Assembly: GCA_945872615.1 (NCBI GenBank)
Contig: CAMBZZ010000011.1
Location: 1 to 49,714, forward strand
Reading direction: 5' to 3'
From: an uncultured Clostridia bacterium
GTDB lineage: Bacteria; Bacillota; Clostridia; Christensenellales; UBA3700
DNA: 49,714 nt
Shown: in pieces, positions 26,896 to 39,700 of the stretch
How positions within the stretch are numbered: position 1 is the first letter of the stretch
Layout: each line of letters begins with the position of its first letter
The notes under the pieces: generated by a model
What the model saw: only the letters and a program-made list of their open reading frames with translations
Database searches by the model: none
What the model was told of the DNA's origin: nothing
Position numbers and translations under genes: made by a program

Positions 26896-27335
26896 TGTTA
26901 TCTCAACAAGCAACCGTATTTTTGAGTAAACTTTGCGACCTAATCCCTGCGGGCAAATATACCATTAGGGATTGGGAAGACTTGTCGTCTTTGTCGGACG
27001 AAAGTGATGCTAAAGAAATTATAGAGCAACTCAAAATCAACGGTTGCGTAGACATAAAGTATAAGAGCGAACAAGACGTTTGTTTTGCCTTGACTGACAA
27101 AGCAACCCTCGTATCGCAAGAATATAAGTCTATAGTGACGCAAGACGAGTCTTGTCAAGTGGTCACCAACAACGCGGGCAACGTCATAGTCGTTTCGCAG
27201 CCCAAAGAGGTTGATAGACCTACCAAAAAAGTCGGTAGATTGAGCAGTTTTATTTACGGACTACTCGGCGGATTGCTTGGCGGCTCGATAGGTGGCGGCG
27301 TGGTGTACGCGATACTCACGCTGATAGGTGGTTGA
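26895..27335 (+). CDS. Unknown winged-helix-like protein with C-terminal Gly-rich membrane segment
   Basis: No family is recognised. Of 146 residues, the first 70 look like a winged helix (SKLCDLIPAGKYTIRDW, then an EIIEQLKINGCVDIKY helix-strand pattern). A polar linker follows, and residues 118-146 form a Gly-rich hydrophobic anchor (YGLLGGLLGGSIGGG...). The same two-part plan is seen in the next gene, so they may be diverged paralogues acting together at the membrane. It overlaps hom by one base and is followed by its sibling 1 nt later. The context gives no clear role. Confidence 0.6.
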   Translation: MLSQQATVFLSKLCDLIPAGKYTIRDWEDLSSLSDESDAKEIIEQLKINGCVDIKYKSEQDVCFALTDKATLVSQEYKSIVTQDESCQVVTNNAGNVIVVSQPKEVDRPTKKVGRLSSFIYGLLGGLLGGSIGGGVVYAILTLIGG

Positions 27336-27336
27336 T

Positions 27337-27699
27337 ATGCTTAGCAAAAAGACCAAAGCTTTGATGAAAGCCATATACAATAGAGCAATAGAAAAGGACG
27401 GCGTGTGTATCGTCAGTCCTTTGGACTTGCTCAAAGACGTTTCTTTCAAGATTACTTTTGATAGAGAGGACCTCGATCCCGCGCTCAAACTTCTTGCCAC
27501 CGAAGGATATTTTGAAATTATAGAAACCGAAAAAAAGGGGATTACTTATTACTGTATCACGCTTCTCCAACCCGGCTACGACTTTAGCAGACAGATAGCC
27601 GCCGAAAAGAGAGCCATCAAATTTAAGATAGTTTTGACGGTGGCGGGCGTGATAGCGTCGTTTATTCTTACGAGGATTATATCGGCGATATGGCAATAA
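27337..27699 (+). CDS. Unknown winged-helix-like protein with C-terminal membrane helix
   Basis: The 120-residue protein has an N-terminal wing-helix-like part (LLKDVSFKITFDREDLDPALKLLATEGYFEII pattern over about 28-62) and one C-terminal transmembrane helix (~97-117). It resembles the preceding gene in size and plan. ATG 27337 was preferred over in-frame GTG 27328 because SD AGGTGG precedes it. It sits between hom and uvrB in what looks like one transcript. The function is unknown. Confidence 0.6.
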   Translation: MLSKKTKALMKAIYNRAIEKDGVCIVSPLDLLKDVSFKITFDREDLDPALKLLATEGYFEIIETEKKGITYYCITLLQPGYDFSRQIAAEKRAIKFKIVLTVAGVIASFILTRIISAIWQ

Positions 27700-27710
27700 C
27701 TTAACAACCA

Positions 27711-29669
27711 ATGTTGCAACTGCATTCCGATTACCAACCTTGCGGAGACCAACCGCAAGCCATATCCAAGTTGGTACAAGGCGTCAACGACGGACTGCGC
27801 ACCCAAGTGCTTTTGGGCGTGACGGGAAGCGGAAAGACCTTTACTATGGCCAACGTCATCAAAGAGCTGGGAAGACCGGCTCTTGTCATTGCGCACAACA
27901 AAACTTTGGCGGCGCAACTTTGCAACGAATTCAGAGAGTTTTTTCCCAACAATAGAGTAGAATATTTCGTTTCTTACTACGACTATTATCAGCCCGAAGC
28001 CTATATACCGACCACCGATACTTATATCGAAAAGGACCTTGCAATCAACGACGAGATAGACAAACTCCGTCACTCGGCTACGGGTGCCTTGTGCGAGAGT
28101 CGCGACGTCATCGTGGTGGCTTCGGTGTCGTGCATTTACGGACTGGGCGCACCTCTCGACTATTACAGCATGGCAATATCGCTAAGACCCGGTATGCAGA
28201 TAGATAGGGACGAGCTTATCGATAGATTGGTGGCTATTCAATACAAGCGCAACGAAATCGACTTCAATAGAGCGGAGTTTAGAGTGCGTGGCGACGTCGT
28301 AGAGATTTTTCCCGTGGACAGTTCGGAGCTTGCCGTGAGGATTGAGTTTTGGGGTGACGAAATTGACAAGATTTCTCAATTCGATTGCGTGACCAACAAA
28401 GCGGTGTGCACTCTCAAACACGTCAATATTTTCCCCGCTTCGCACTACGTTGTCCAAAAACAAAAAATGGAAGAGGCTCTAAGACGCATCAATCTCGATA
28501 TGCTCAGCCAAGTTGAGCAGTTTAAGGCGGAGAACAAACTCCTCGAAGCGCAAAGACTGCAAGAGAGAGTTAGCTACGACGTCGAGATGATTAGAGAAAT
28601 GGGCTATTGTAGCGGTATCGAAAACTATTCTCGCTATTTTGACGGCAGAATTCCGGGGCAACCGCCTTACACTTTGCTCGACTTTTTCCCTAAGGACTTT
28701 ATTTTGTTCGTGGACGAGAGCCATATGACTTTGCCGCAGATTAGAGCAATGTACAACGGCGACTTGGCGCGGAAACGCAACCTAGTCGACTTTGGCTTCC
28801 GTTTGCCGTCGGCTTACGACAATAGACCGCTCAAATTCGAGGAGTTTGACGAGCGCGTAGGTCAAATGATATGCGTATCGGCAACTCCCGCACCTTACGA
28901 ATTGCAAGAGGCGGGTCAAGTCGTAGAGCAGTTGATAAGACCGACGGGATTACTAGACCCGGAAGTCAAGGTCGTAGCTACCGAGGGACAAATCGACGAC
29001 CTTATTTCAAGGATAAATACCAACGTAGACAAAGGCGGTAGAGTGCTGGTCACCACCCTCACCAAAAAGATGGCGGAGTCGCTTACGGAATATCTCAAAG
29101 AAAGGCGTATAAAAGTGAGATATATGCACTCCGACGTGGATACGTTGGAGAGAATTGACATTATACAAGGCTTGCGAAAGGGCGACTTTGACGTGTTAGT
29201 CGGTATCAATCTACTAAGAGAAGGTCTCGACCTACCCGAAGTCACTTTGGTGGCGATATTGGACGCAGACAAAGAGGGATTTTTGAGAAGTGAAACTTCG
29301 CTCGTGCAAACCATTGGTCGTGCGGCGAGAAACGCCGAGGCAAAGGTGGTAATGTACGCCGACACAATGACCGACAGCATGCGCCGTGCAATCGACGAGA
29401 CCAACCGCAGAAGAAGTATTCAAAATAAGTACAACCAAGAGCACGAAATCGTGCCTAAGACCGTTGTCAAACCAATAGTCAATACTTTGGAGATTAGCAA
29501 AAAGGTTGAAGAAAACAAGCCTAAACAGACCAAAAAAGACGTTGTAAAAGAGATAGAAAGGCTCACTTCCGCTATGAAAGTTGCGGCGGCGGGACTTGAC
29601 TTCGAAATGGCGATAAGATATAGAGAGGACATCGCCGCGCTCAAGAGAGCATTGGAAAACAAGGAGTAA
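27711..29669 (+). CDS. uvrB: Excinuclease ABC subunit B
   Basis: The 652-residue DNA repair helicase receives damaged DNA from UvrA and positions UvrC. Visible are Walker [11 protein letters not shown] (~36-45), the beta-hairpin region [12 protein letters not shown] (~89-100), Walker B with [11 protein letters not shown], helicase motif [11 protein letters not shown], and the C-terminal UVR motif (~612-647). The length is typical. No SD is visible before ATG 27711 (sequence CTTAACAACC), so translation probably depends on the upstream gene, which ends 11 nt earlier. Confidence 0.96.
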   Translation: MLQLHSDYQPCGDQPQAISKLVQGVNDGLRTQVLLGVTGSGKTFTMANVIKELGRPALVIAHNKTLAAQLCNEFREFFPNNRVEYFVSYYDYYQPEAYIPTTDTYIEKDLAINDEIDKLRHSATGALCESRDVIVVASVSCIYGLGAPLDYYSMAISLRPGMQIDRDELIDRLVAIQYKRNEIDFNRAEFRVRGDVVEIFPVDSSELAVRIEFWGDEIDKISQFDCVTNKAVCTLKHVNIFPASHYVVQKQKMEEALRRINLDMLSQVEQFKAENKLLEAQRLQERVSYDVEMIREMGYCSGIENYSRYFDGRIPGQPPYTLLDFFPKDFILFVDESHMTLPQIRAMYNGDLARKRNLVDFGFRLPSAYDNRPLKFEEFDERVGQMICVSATPAPYELQEAGQVVEQLIRPTGLLDPEVKVVATEGQIDDLISRINTNVDKGGRVLVTTLTKKMAESLTEYLKERRIKVRYMHSDVDTLERIDIIQGLRKGDFDVLVGINLLREGLDLPEVTLVAILDADKEGFLRSETSLVQTIGRAARNAEAKVVMYADTMTDSMRRAIDETNRRRSIQNKYNQEHEIVPKTVVKPIVNTLEISKKVEENKPKQTKKDVVKEIERLTSAMKVAAAGLDFEMAIRYREDIAALKRALENKE

Positions 29670-29670
29670 T

Positions 29671-32484
<2,814 letters not shown>

Positions 32485-32642
32485 TTTTTTCGAGTTAATT
32501 CTGAGAAGTGCGAAATGCAAAGCGCAGAATAGAAACAAAGCGACAAATTGTCTAACTTATGCTAAGGAAATAAAAACAGCGAAGAGCTTTGACGGTGCAA
32601 AGTTCGGACAAAAGACGAAAATCAACGAATTTAAGCAAAAAT

Positions 32643-32676
32643 AAAGGTCGATAACCCGATACGTATCGACCTTTTT
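32643..32676. terminator. Bidirectional terminator after uvrA
   Basis: An 11-bp stem (32643-32653 with 32664-32674) with a 10-nt loop ends in a T run on the plus strand and serves the convergent DUF4363 gene on the other. The 158 bp between uvrA and the hairpin show nothing else. Confidence 0.8.
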
Positions 32677-32682
32677 GCTATT

Positions 32683-33072
32683 TTACAATATATTTTTCAG
32701 CTTAAATGCCAAGAGATTTTTGGAGTTTTGTGCCATATATTTTAGCACGTTGGCACGAGTAATAGAGTCATCGTACATCTCTGCGTATTGCGAGCCTTGC
32801 AACTCTCCAATCTCACGATATATCTCTTTTATATCGACGTTAGAACACAAAAATTCCAATTTATCTCTCTCTCTTCCCCACCAAGTTGACAGCTTTTCCG
32901 TCACCTCCAACGCCTCGGAATATCTCTCGGCTTGCAATAGTACGGCAAGATCGTCGGCGTAGTCTTCGAGTTTGTCAAAAGTTCTATCGACATACACCTG
33001 TTCGGCTATTCCCGCCGCAACTATCAGCGCAAAAATTACCGCTACCAAAACTATTTTCTTAATTCCCGTCAT
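32683..33072 (-). CDS. DUF4363 family membrane-anchored protein
   Basis: The 129-residue protein has an N-terminal signal anchor (~5-24) and a helical extracytoplasmic domain with WWGRERDKLEFLCSNVDIKEIYREIGEL, the pattern of the clostridial DUF4363 family. These genes usually accompany a DUF421 (YetF-like) membrane protein, as here: it overlaps the upstream DUF421 gene by 14 nt and has SD GAGGTG. The biochemical role is unknown; association with spore membranes is possible but not shown. Confidence 0.8.
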   Translation of the reverse strand: MTGIKKIVLVAVIFALIVAAGIAEQVYVDRTFDKLEDYADDLAVLLQAERYSEALEVTEKLSTWWGRERDKLEFLCSNVDIKEIYREIGELQGSQYAEMYDDSITRANVLKYMAQNSKNLLAFKLKNIL

Positions 33073-33811
33073 TATTCACCTCGTCTATTTTACCGGTAAT
33101 ATATTCTTTTTCTATCGGTTGAAGATAAAACTCGTCTTGCCCCGATACCGACAATAGCAAAATATCCTTTTGTTTGAGATTGTATTTTTGCATTACCGCT
33201 TGCACAAACTCTTCTCCCACGCCCGACAACTGGATATTCTCCGACAACTTTTTACCTTCACATACCAAGGTAAAAGGCAAATCGGGGTCTTGTTTGGATA
33301 CGTTGAGATCGGATAGTGTTGCGGGTTGGTTGGCGGCTTTAGGGATGACCGACACGTCACCGTTGGTTTCGACTATAGCGTAATGTATCTCCGCGGGAGA
33401 TAGATAAGACTTGGCGCGCAAGGCTTCCATAATATCGTTGATAGTCATATCCAGTTGGCTTATGGCTTTGTAATCGATGCCTTGAGGCGTTATGACTATG
33501 ACGGGTTTACCGTTGATTACCTTGCGCAGTTTGATAGAGTGCTTGACCATTTTGGTGACGATAAATTCGAGTATAAACAAAGTAAAGATAGGCACCAATC
33601 CGTAAACTATAGGTACTTGCGTGTCCGACATAGGTATGCACGCCAGTTCTGCAACAATCAAGGATATTGCAAATTCGAAGGGTTGCAATTCTCCTAGTTG
33701 TTTTTTGCCCATAAGTCGCATAGCTATAAGCAAAAAGAAATAAATAATAATTGCTCTTATAAAGACTATTAGCATAACTTTATCGTAGGTATTTTGCAAT
33801 TTTTTATTCAT
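33059..33811 (-). CDS. DUF421/YetF-family membrane protein
   Basis: The 250-residue protein has three N-terminal transmembrane helices (about 14-32, 45-65 and 70-92). The family motif RLMGKKQLGELQPFEFAISL lies at about 37-56, and a cytoplasmic alpha/beta YetF domain follows with GKPVIVITPQG and DLRAK-like AKSYLSPAEIHYAIVE. The function of the family is unresolved. It is co-transcribed with the DUF4363 gene. No clear SD is seen before ATG 33811, and the divergent folT leader starts only about 35 nt away. Confidence 0.87.
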   Translation of the reverse strand: MNKKLQNTYDKVMLIVFIRAIIIYFFLLIAMRLMGKKQLGELQPFEFAISLIVAELACIPMSDTQVPIVYGLVPIFTLFILEFIVTKMVKHSIKLRKVINGKPVIVITPQGIDYKAISQLDMTINDIMEALRAKSYLSPAEIHYAIVETNGDVSVIPKAANQPATLSDLNVSKQDPDLPFTLVCEGKKLSENIQLSGVGEEFVQAVMQKYNLKQKDILLLSVSGQDEFYLQPIEKEYITGKIDEVNNDGN

Positions 33812-33812
33812 T

Positions 33813-33840
33813 TTGATTGAAAAAAAGATAGAAATATGAT
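33813..33840 (+). promoter_or_regulatory. Promoter of the folT riboswitch transcript
   Basis: TTGATT (33813-33818), a 16-bp spacer and TATGAT (33835-33840) would start RNA near 33847, just before the aptamer. Confidence 0.5.
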
Positions 33841-33850
33841 AGTATCTATT

Positions 33851-33945
33851 CAGCAGAGTAAACTCAATGCGTTAAGTGTTGTGAGATGGGATGTTGCTCA
33901 CAAACGAAAAGCTATGCTTGCGATATTGAGTTGCGTCCGTTGCAA
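33851..33945 (+). ncRNA. Tetrahydrofolate (THF) riboswitch aptamer
   Basis: The conserved THF-riboswitch landmarks are present in order: GAGTA (~33856-33860), GCGTTAAGTG (33869-33878), ATGGGATGTTG internal loop (33886-33896), AACGAA (~33903-33908) and GCGTCC (33933-33938). Helices pair perfectly: ACTCAAT 33862-33868 with ATTGAGT 33925-33931, TTGTGAG 33879-33885 with CTCACAA 33897-33903, and AAGC with GCTT around 33909-33919; the closing stem GCA/TGC uses 33853-33855 with 33941-33943. The downstream gene is a FolT-like transporter, as expected for a folate sensor. Confidence 0.92.
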
Positions 33946-33960
33946 AATAATATTTTTCAA

Positions 33961-33988
33961 TGGACCTCTAATTTTAGGAGGTTTTTTT
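33961..33988 (+). promoter_or_regulatory. Riboswitch expression platform: hairpin hiding the folT SD, followed by U7
   Basis: ACCTC (33964-33968) pairs with GAGGT (33978-33982), extended by TA/TA with one bulged G. The right arm contains the SD AGGAGG (33976-33981) and is followed by seven T before ATG 33989. The hairpin can block ribosome access and could also terminate. Confidence 0.7.
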
Positions 33989-34576
33989 ATGAACAAAAGA
34001 GTAATCTACATCAAAAAAATTGCTTATTTAGCCGTTTTTGTAGCACTCAGCACAATCGCCAACGTATTTACGTGGCTACCCGTTCCGTCGTTTGCAATAT
34101 CCTTCGCCGCTATGCCCGCATTTTTTGCAGGCGCGGTTTGCGGACCTATAGGAGGCTTTTTGACGGGCGCAATGGGAGATATTCTCGGTCAGCTCATCTC
34201 GCCTAAGGGAGCGTGGTTGCCTACGATTACGCTTGCTTCGGGGCTTATGGGTTTGATACCGGGACTTATATTCAAAATCAAAAATCTAAACGACTACGTC
34301 AAGATAATATTGTCGTATATCGCATGTCTTGTTATATGTACGGCGTTTATCAATACGATGACTCTATGGTACGTATATTCTTACTCCAAGGGTAGTGGCA
34401 AAACTTTTTGGGTATATCTTTGGGGTAGACTGCCAAAACAATGCGCCGTATCGGCTATCAATATGGCTTTGACTATGGCGATATTCGAGCCTTGCAAGCG
34501 ATTGATATTCAAAGATTTTCTTACAAAGCGAAAAGATACTTCCGGCGAGACCGAGATAGTAGAAGAGCACGCTTGA
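33989..34576 (+). CDS. folT: Folate ECF transporter S component
   Basis: The 195-residue membrane protein (about six helices) is the substrate-binding subunit of an ECF folate importer, working with an EcfAT module encoded elsewhere. The segment AVCGPIGGFLTGAMGDILGQLISPKGAWLP-like region (about 41-70) is typical of FolT-type S components, and the THF riboswitch upstream supports folate. ATG 33989 directly follows the SD in the expression platform; upstream in-frame codons lie inside the riboswitch. It converges on the spoVB-like gene with only 5 nt between stops and no visible terminator. Confidence 0.88.
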   Translation: MNKRVIYIKKIAYLAVFVALSTIANVFTWLPVPSFAISFAAMPAFFAGAVCGPIGGFLTGAMGDILGQLISPKGAWLPTITLASGLMGLIPGLIFKIKNLNDYVKIILSYIACLVICTAFINTMTLWYVYSYSKGSGKTFWVYLWGRLPKQCAVSAINMALTMAIFEPCKRLIFKDFLTKRKDTSGETEIVEEHA

Positions 34577-34581
34577 CTTAT

Positions 34582-36072
34582 TTAGCGAGATTTTTTGGGT
34601 AAAAATCCGCCTATATCTACTATCTTAAAGCCGAGCAAAAAGGCAACGAATATACCAAACGACAACGCGCCGCTTATTACCGTGCATATTGCAGGCGTTA
34701 GCACGTGCTGTATCAAATTGTTGAGGGCAGACATCCCCAGCCCCGCTACGCAAGCAAAAGTAAGGCATGCCAAACAATGCAATGCGCATCGCCTTTCAGG
34801 CTCTACAATGCGTGCAATCATCGTCAAATTGATTACCGTACCAACCGTGTGGAATAGTGCAAGCGCGAGGAAATAAGAATATATACCCAAATATTTGGGA
34901 GCAACTAGAGTGGTGATTGCCAAGACGGCACAACAGACGAGGTGCGAGAGGAATGTTTGTTTTTCTTTGCCTAGGGAGTTGAGAATGCTTATTGCCATAT
35001 TGTTGACGCACAGAGGTATCATCAACAACGCGACCTTGGGCATATAACTTCCCGCTTCGGCGTCGTGATATATGAGTGATACGAAGTTTTGACCGCACGC
35101 CATAAATATGATATAGAATGCGCAACTAATAATAAAACTAAATTCTACAGCCGTAGATATTTTGGTTTTCAGCCCTTTCGGGCTGTTTTTTTTGTTTTGT
35201 TCGGCAAGTTCGGGTATCAATACTACCGTCATTGCACCGACTACGCTGGTAGGCGCCAGCAAAATAGGCATAACCATGCCTCCCGCCCTACCGAATTGAG
35301 CCGTTGCCGATTGAGTATCCAAGCCGTATTTGACCAACATTGCGGGTATCACCAAGGACAAAAACGCCGACATGAGCGAGCCGAATAGCCGGGTTATTGT
35401 CAAAGGTGTTGCCGATTTTACGATTTTTTTGGCATATAGCGGTCTTTTTGCGCAACCTCCTTTATAAATAAAACAAGCAAAGAGAATGACGACCATAACT
35501 ATGTCGCTAATAATCATAGCAATGGCGTAAGAGTAGAATTTTGTTATGCCGAATATGCCCGTCATCAAAAGCGAAAGCGTAAATGCGATTTTAATTATCT
35601 CCTCAATCAGTTCGGTTACAGAAAAAGTAAAAAATTCTTTTTTGCCCCAAAACCAGCCTCTGACGATAGAATAAATAGAAGAAGTGACTAACATCGGTAG
35701 CATTACGTAAAATAGTTTTACGCACCGCTCGTCACTAAACAACGCTTTCGGTATAGCGGGGAAAATAGCCAAAACGGCGATAATAATCGTGCATATAGAC
35801 AGACTGATTAGCATTGCCGAAGAAAACAATCCACTTACCGTCTTGTCGTTACCCAGAGCGTATTCTTCGGCGGTAAGTCTTGACAGCGTGACGGGAATGC
35901 CCGACATACTGAGACACGCAAAGAGCGAAAATAGAGAGAAAGTTATTTGATATACGCCCAATATTTCCGCGCCCAACAGTCGTGACAAATAGATTTTGAA
36001 CACAAACGACAAAAATCGCGTGAAGCACGACAAGACGGTGACGAGTGCAAAGGCTTTGATTATTCTTTTCAT
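34582..36072 (-). CDS. SpoVB-like polysaccharide/lipid flippase (MOP superfamily)
   Basis: The 496-residue protein has about 14 membrane helices and the N-terminal pattern of the SpoVB/Wzx branch (FTRFLSFVFKIYLSRLLGAEILGVYQ, residues ~17-42, split here into shorter motifs RLLGAEILGVYQ and ITFSLFSLFACLSMSGIP). SpoVB is needed for spore cortex synthesis, moving lipid-linked precursors across the forespore outer membrane; MurJ and other exporters share the fold. Its sporulation role here is inferred from the family and from spoIIID 5 kb away. The start has no SD; a TATAAT box (36083-36078) lies 5 nt before ATG 36072, so it may be leaderless. A LysM gene is divergent. Confidence 0.85.
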   Translation of the reverse strand: MKRIIKAFALVTVLSCFTRFLSFVFKIYLSRLLGAEILGVYQITFSLFSLFACLSMSGIPVTLSRLTAEEYALGNDKTVSGLFSSAMLISLSICTIIIAVLAIFPAIPKALFSDERCVKLFYVMLPMLVTSSIYSIVRGWFWGKKEFFTFSVTELIEEIIKIAFTLSLLMTGIFGITKFYSYAIAMIISDIVMVVILFACFIYKGGCAKRPLYAKKIVKSATPLTITRLFGSLMSAFLSLVIPAMLVKYGLDTQSATAQFGRAGGMVMPILLAPTSVVGAMTVVLIPELAEQNKKNSPKGLKTKISTAVEFSFIISCAFYIIFMACGQNFVSLIYHDAEAGSYMPKVALLMIPLCVNNMAISILNSLGKEKQTFLSHLVCCAVLAITTLVAPKYLGIYSYFLALALFHTVGTVINLTMIARIVEPERRCALHCLACLTFACVAGLGMSALNNLIQHVLTPAICTVISGALSFGIFVAFLLGFKIVDIGGFLPKKSR

Positions 36073-36077
36073 ATTGT

Positions 36078-36112
36078 ATTATATTGAAAGCCGTCGCCAA
36101 ATATAATATAGC
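36078..36112. promoter_or_regulatory. Compact divergent promoter region of spoVB-like and LysM genes
   Basis: For the minus gene, TATAAT is at 36083-36078 with a weak -35. For the plus gene, TTGAAA (36084-36089) with a 17-bp spacer leads to TATAGC (36107-36112), or the TATAAT at 36102-36107 is used. The two promoters share about 30 bp, so their activity may be mutually exclusive. Confidence 0.45.
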
Positions 36113-36134
36113 AAGCCTAAGTGCAAGGAGAGAT

Positions 36135-36428
36135 ATGAAAAACTTTGTTATAAGAATATCACAGCCGACCACGCTCGAAGAAGTGAGCAGACGATATAAT
36201 ATGAGTTTGGATAGGCTTATTGAGCTCAACGACTTACCTACGCAAGACTGTTACGTGGGTATGCGACTGCTTATAGAAGAGAGAAAAGGGGTAGATTATG
36301 TCGTCAAACCTTTCGATACTATCGACAAAATCGCGTTGGATTTTGGCGTAGATAAGGAGGAAATCATCAAATATAATAGAATCAACAAGGTCTTTTTGGG
36401 ACAAAAACTCTTTATTCCTACCGAATAG
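36135..36428 (+). CDS. Double LysM-domain protein
   Basis: The 97-residue protein is just two LysM modules: residues about 1-48 (SQPTTLEEVSRRYNMSLDRLIELN) and about 52-96 (YVVKPFDTIDKIALDFGVDKEEIIKYN ending LGQKLFIPTE); only short cores are quoted. LysM binds N-acetylglucosamine polymers such as peptidoglycan. There is no signal peptide, so it may act in the mother cell on the spore surface, like the LysM parts of spore-coat proteins, or be released by lysis. SD AAGGAG (36125-36130) supports ATG 36135. It is divergent from the spoVB-like gene, which fits a sporulation role. Confidence 0.8.
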   Translation: MKNFVIRISQPTTLEEVSRRYNMSLDRLIELNDLPTQDCYVGMRLLIEERKGVDYVVKPFDTIDKIALDFGVDKEEIIKYNRINKVFLGQKLFIPTE

Positions 36429-36672
36429 AGGCAACACCGTATAACTTGTATCGAACTATTGTCAAAGCATTGCAATAGAGTATTCATATTTGACAACGCG
36501 CGTTAGAGTGTTGTCAAAAAAAGTCGTATCGTCACGACTACTCAACGTCGTAATTGTTTGCGCGATTATAAGACGGAGGGAACGTCGTAAAGACGGATAT
36601 GAGATTGTAACGAAGGTGTAAGAGTCGTAGGATAGTAGATAGATAGTATGATTTTGGCAGAGTAGCCAATAA
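36429..36672. other. Intergenic region with a 9-bp inverted repeat
   Basis: No gene is supported. TTTGACAAC (36489-36497) and GTTGTCAAA (36510-36518) form a 9-bp stem with a 12-nt loop; it is followed by A, not T, on the plus strand, so it is not a standard terminator. The rest is not recognisable. Confidence 0.45.
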
Positions 36673-36702
36673 AAAAGCCCGCCGAGAGGCGGACTTTTTT
36701 GA
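36673..36702. terminator. Bidirectional terminator between LysM and giant surface protein genes
   Basis: AAAAAAG pairs with CTTTTTT, and CCGCC with GGCGG around a GAGA loop (one C-A mismatch). Both strands end in a T run. Confidence 0.8.
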
Positions 36703-36715
36703 TTAGCGACAATTA

Positions 36716-39700
36716 TCAGTTGCTAAATTTATCGTTGTTTTTGCTCGTCTTAGAAGACTTCTTCTTAGTCAAGCTACGCTTTTTCTTAGGCGCAAACTTC
36801 TTGATGAGCACTACTACGACTACTATGAGCATTACTCCGCCCACAACGCCCGTGGTAATCCACAACCACATATAATCTTTGGCGGTGTCGTCGGTAGTAG
36901 TTTCTTCCTCTTCGGCGTTGAGGTCTTCTTCGGCGTCTGCAGATTCTTCGGTAAATACTATACGGAAGTTGTTGGCAACGAGGTTATCTGCGATAAGACT
37001 TTCGTCGATAGTTTCTTCTGTCTCGCCTTCAACCGGTTTTCTTGCGATAAATTCCTCTTCGCTAATAGCTTTAACTGAGAAGTTGTCGGCAAATACGTAG
37101 CCGTCCAACCACTTTTCTTCGCCCGTGCGACCGAGAGAAATAGTAAGGCTTGCGGATGCGGTAACGTCTTTTTCCGTCTTGACGTAGAAGTTGTATTGCG
37201 TCCAAGTGCCTATCGTCTCTTTGCCGTCCTCATCGTAAGTCGAAGTGTTGATTTGACGAGCCTTGTCATAGTCGGTGGACTTATCGCTAAGGAGTTTTCC
37301 GAAGGTGTAGGTCTGCTTGTTGAGCGTCAATGTAAGCGTTGCGCTTTCTTTTTCTTCAAGTCCGTAGGTCAAAAGCCAAATAGAAATCTTGTAGTAGGTA
37401 TCGGCTTTGAGGGTAGTGCTGCTCGAAGCGTATTGATAAGACGTAGGCTTTTTGTTGTAAATCACGAGTACCGAGTCGCCGATATTCTTTTCGTTGTCAA
37501 ATATTGCATTTGCCACGGCGGTATCGGTGTCAGGGTCGATGTCGATGTTGGACCAGTCGCCACAAGTTTGGTCAAATACGCCTGCCGCAAGGTAGTCGCT
37601 ATCGGACTTAGCCTCAGAATCAACCAGTTTACCCGACCAGTTTTCAGGCGAGGTCAAAGCGTCGGAAGTTGAGGTAGAGTCAAAGCTGTCTACGAGCCAG
37701 GATTGAGCCAAAACGTTGACGTTGGTGCTGTCTACGAGGGTACAACCTTGCTTGTAGGTATTTTCGTCTATCGAAATATACTTAGCGCTATCGAAGAATA
37801 CCCAGCCGTTTTGAGTGTTACTGCTTACTTGCGGATTGCCGGAGTAGAGGGTAAGTTTTACCGATACCGAGCTGATGCCCGTCTCTACGTAGATGAAATA
37901 TTGGTGCCACTTGTTATCGCTAGGGTTGATATTATAGTATTTGTTGTTTTCGTCACCGCTTGCAGTTTTGGTAGCCAATTCGATACTAAACGGACTTCCA
38001 ACGGATTTTGCCCATACGCTGAACATATAATAAGAGTTGGCGTTGAGCGTAATACTGTTGGAAGAATATCCGATAGCCGTCGAGTCGATAGAGTTGATGG
38101 CGAGCACGGTAGGGTTGTCTTCGCCGGTATATCCGTTGAAGAAGTCCACAGGGTCAAGACCCATCTCGTTCATAAGGTCGGTAGACTCAACGTCTAGCAC
38201 GCCGGCTCTGCTGTTGCCGTCGGTGATAGCCGTCTTTTTGGTGATAGTCCAGTTTTTAGGCACGCCGAGGTGTTTGAAGAGCTTTCCTTGTGCGGTAAAT
38301 ACGTCGTTGGTATAGAGTTCTCTCGTAGCGGCTGCGTCGATAATCTTAAACTCGCCGTTGGAAGAAACGCCGTTAGAATCGCTCGATTCGCTAAAGCTTG
38401 CCGTCTTGGTAACGGTGGAAGTAGTAGCGGCGTTGTATTCGGAAGGCGTGATGTTTTCTACGGTAATATCCTTAATCAAAGCCGTGCCCACGACGTGAGA
38501 AGCCGATTGAGTGCCTTTTCCGCTTCCGAGCGTAAACTGCAGACCGACTACGTTGCTTTCGTATTCGCTTCCTTTGATATAGAAGCTTGCTTCGGTATAG
38601 TCGCCGTCAATCTTGTAGTCGTCGAGATTGAGGGTATTGAGTGCGGATAGGGAAGCTAAAGTAGAATAAGAATCGTCATACTTCGTACCGTCTTTGTTGT
38701 AAGCAACGAGATTGATATTGAGCCCCTTAGCTTTGTCCGCGACGTCGGTCTTAAACATTACCGACATGAGGTAGTAGTTGTTAGGGTAGACGGTATAGCC
38801 CTTGCTCTTGTCGAGTTTGTCGTTGGCGTCTTTGGTAAAGTTGGATACGGTGATTGCCGTAGGCAAGACGTTATTGATAGTCAAAACTCCGCCGTCCACG
38901 CTCATTTGGCTTCTGTCGGTGGCAATACTTTCGTCATAGGTGGTGTTGACGAAATCGTTGATATTGACGTCTTCAGGAGTATGTGTGGAGAGCAAAGAGA
39001 ACTTGTTGACTCCGCTGTTATAAGCATTTTGGTCAACTTCTTTGTATGTCACTTTGTCAAAACTTACGATACCTTGCACGTGCGTAGCGGTGTCGTTTTT
39101 GCCGCCTTGACCCAGCCACAACTCTAGATACAAATCGTTGTTACGCTTGTTGTTGGCTTGGATAAAGAAAGTAAAGGTTTGCCAGTCGCCCGCGGTATTG
39201 ATATTGTTGATGACTATATTTCTCTCGTCGGTGTCGGTGCCGTTGGTAAGCTTTAGCGTTGCGCCGTTGCCTTCGAGAATATTGGTGCGAACGTTGACGC
39301 TAACGGCGTAATATTTGCCCGCAAAGAAGCGAGTTGCCACCGAAGAACGATAGCCGTAAGCCGTTGCTTTTTTGTTGTTGATGACGAGAATATTGTTGCC
39401 TATCGAGCCTTCCGCAGTAGTGAGGTTGTATTGAGCATCGCCCACGGTTACGGAAGAATTAGCATTGACGTCCACGATACCTTTTTCGAGATAAGAAGAG
39501 GAAGAAGGAGCGGAGCCGTCGGAACCCGTACCTACGTTACCCGTATATTTAGAAGGGGTTTTGAAGGTAGAAGTAGAGCTAATCGAAGCGTAGTCAAATT
39601 CTTTATCTCCGCCGATAACGCTATATTTAGCGGTGTATTCGTCAACGGTCAAGTTGGCAAAGTCGTCAGCGGTAAACGCAGTTTCACCTTCTTCGACGTC

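Noticed and set aside
36489..36518. Terminator for the LysM gene at the TTTGACAAC inverted repeat
   Set aside because: The stem is followed by an A run rather than T on the plus strand; a better bidirectional terminator lies at 36673-36702.
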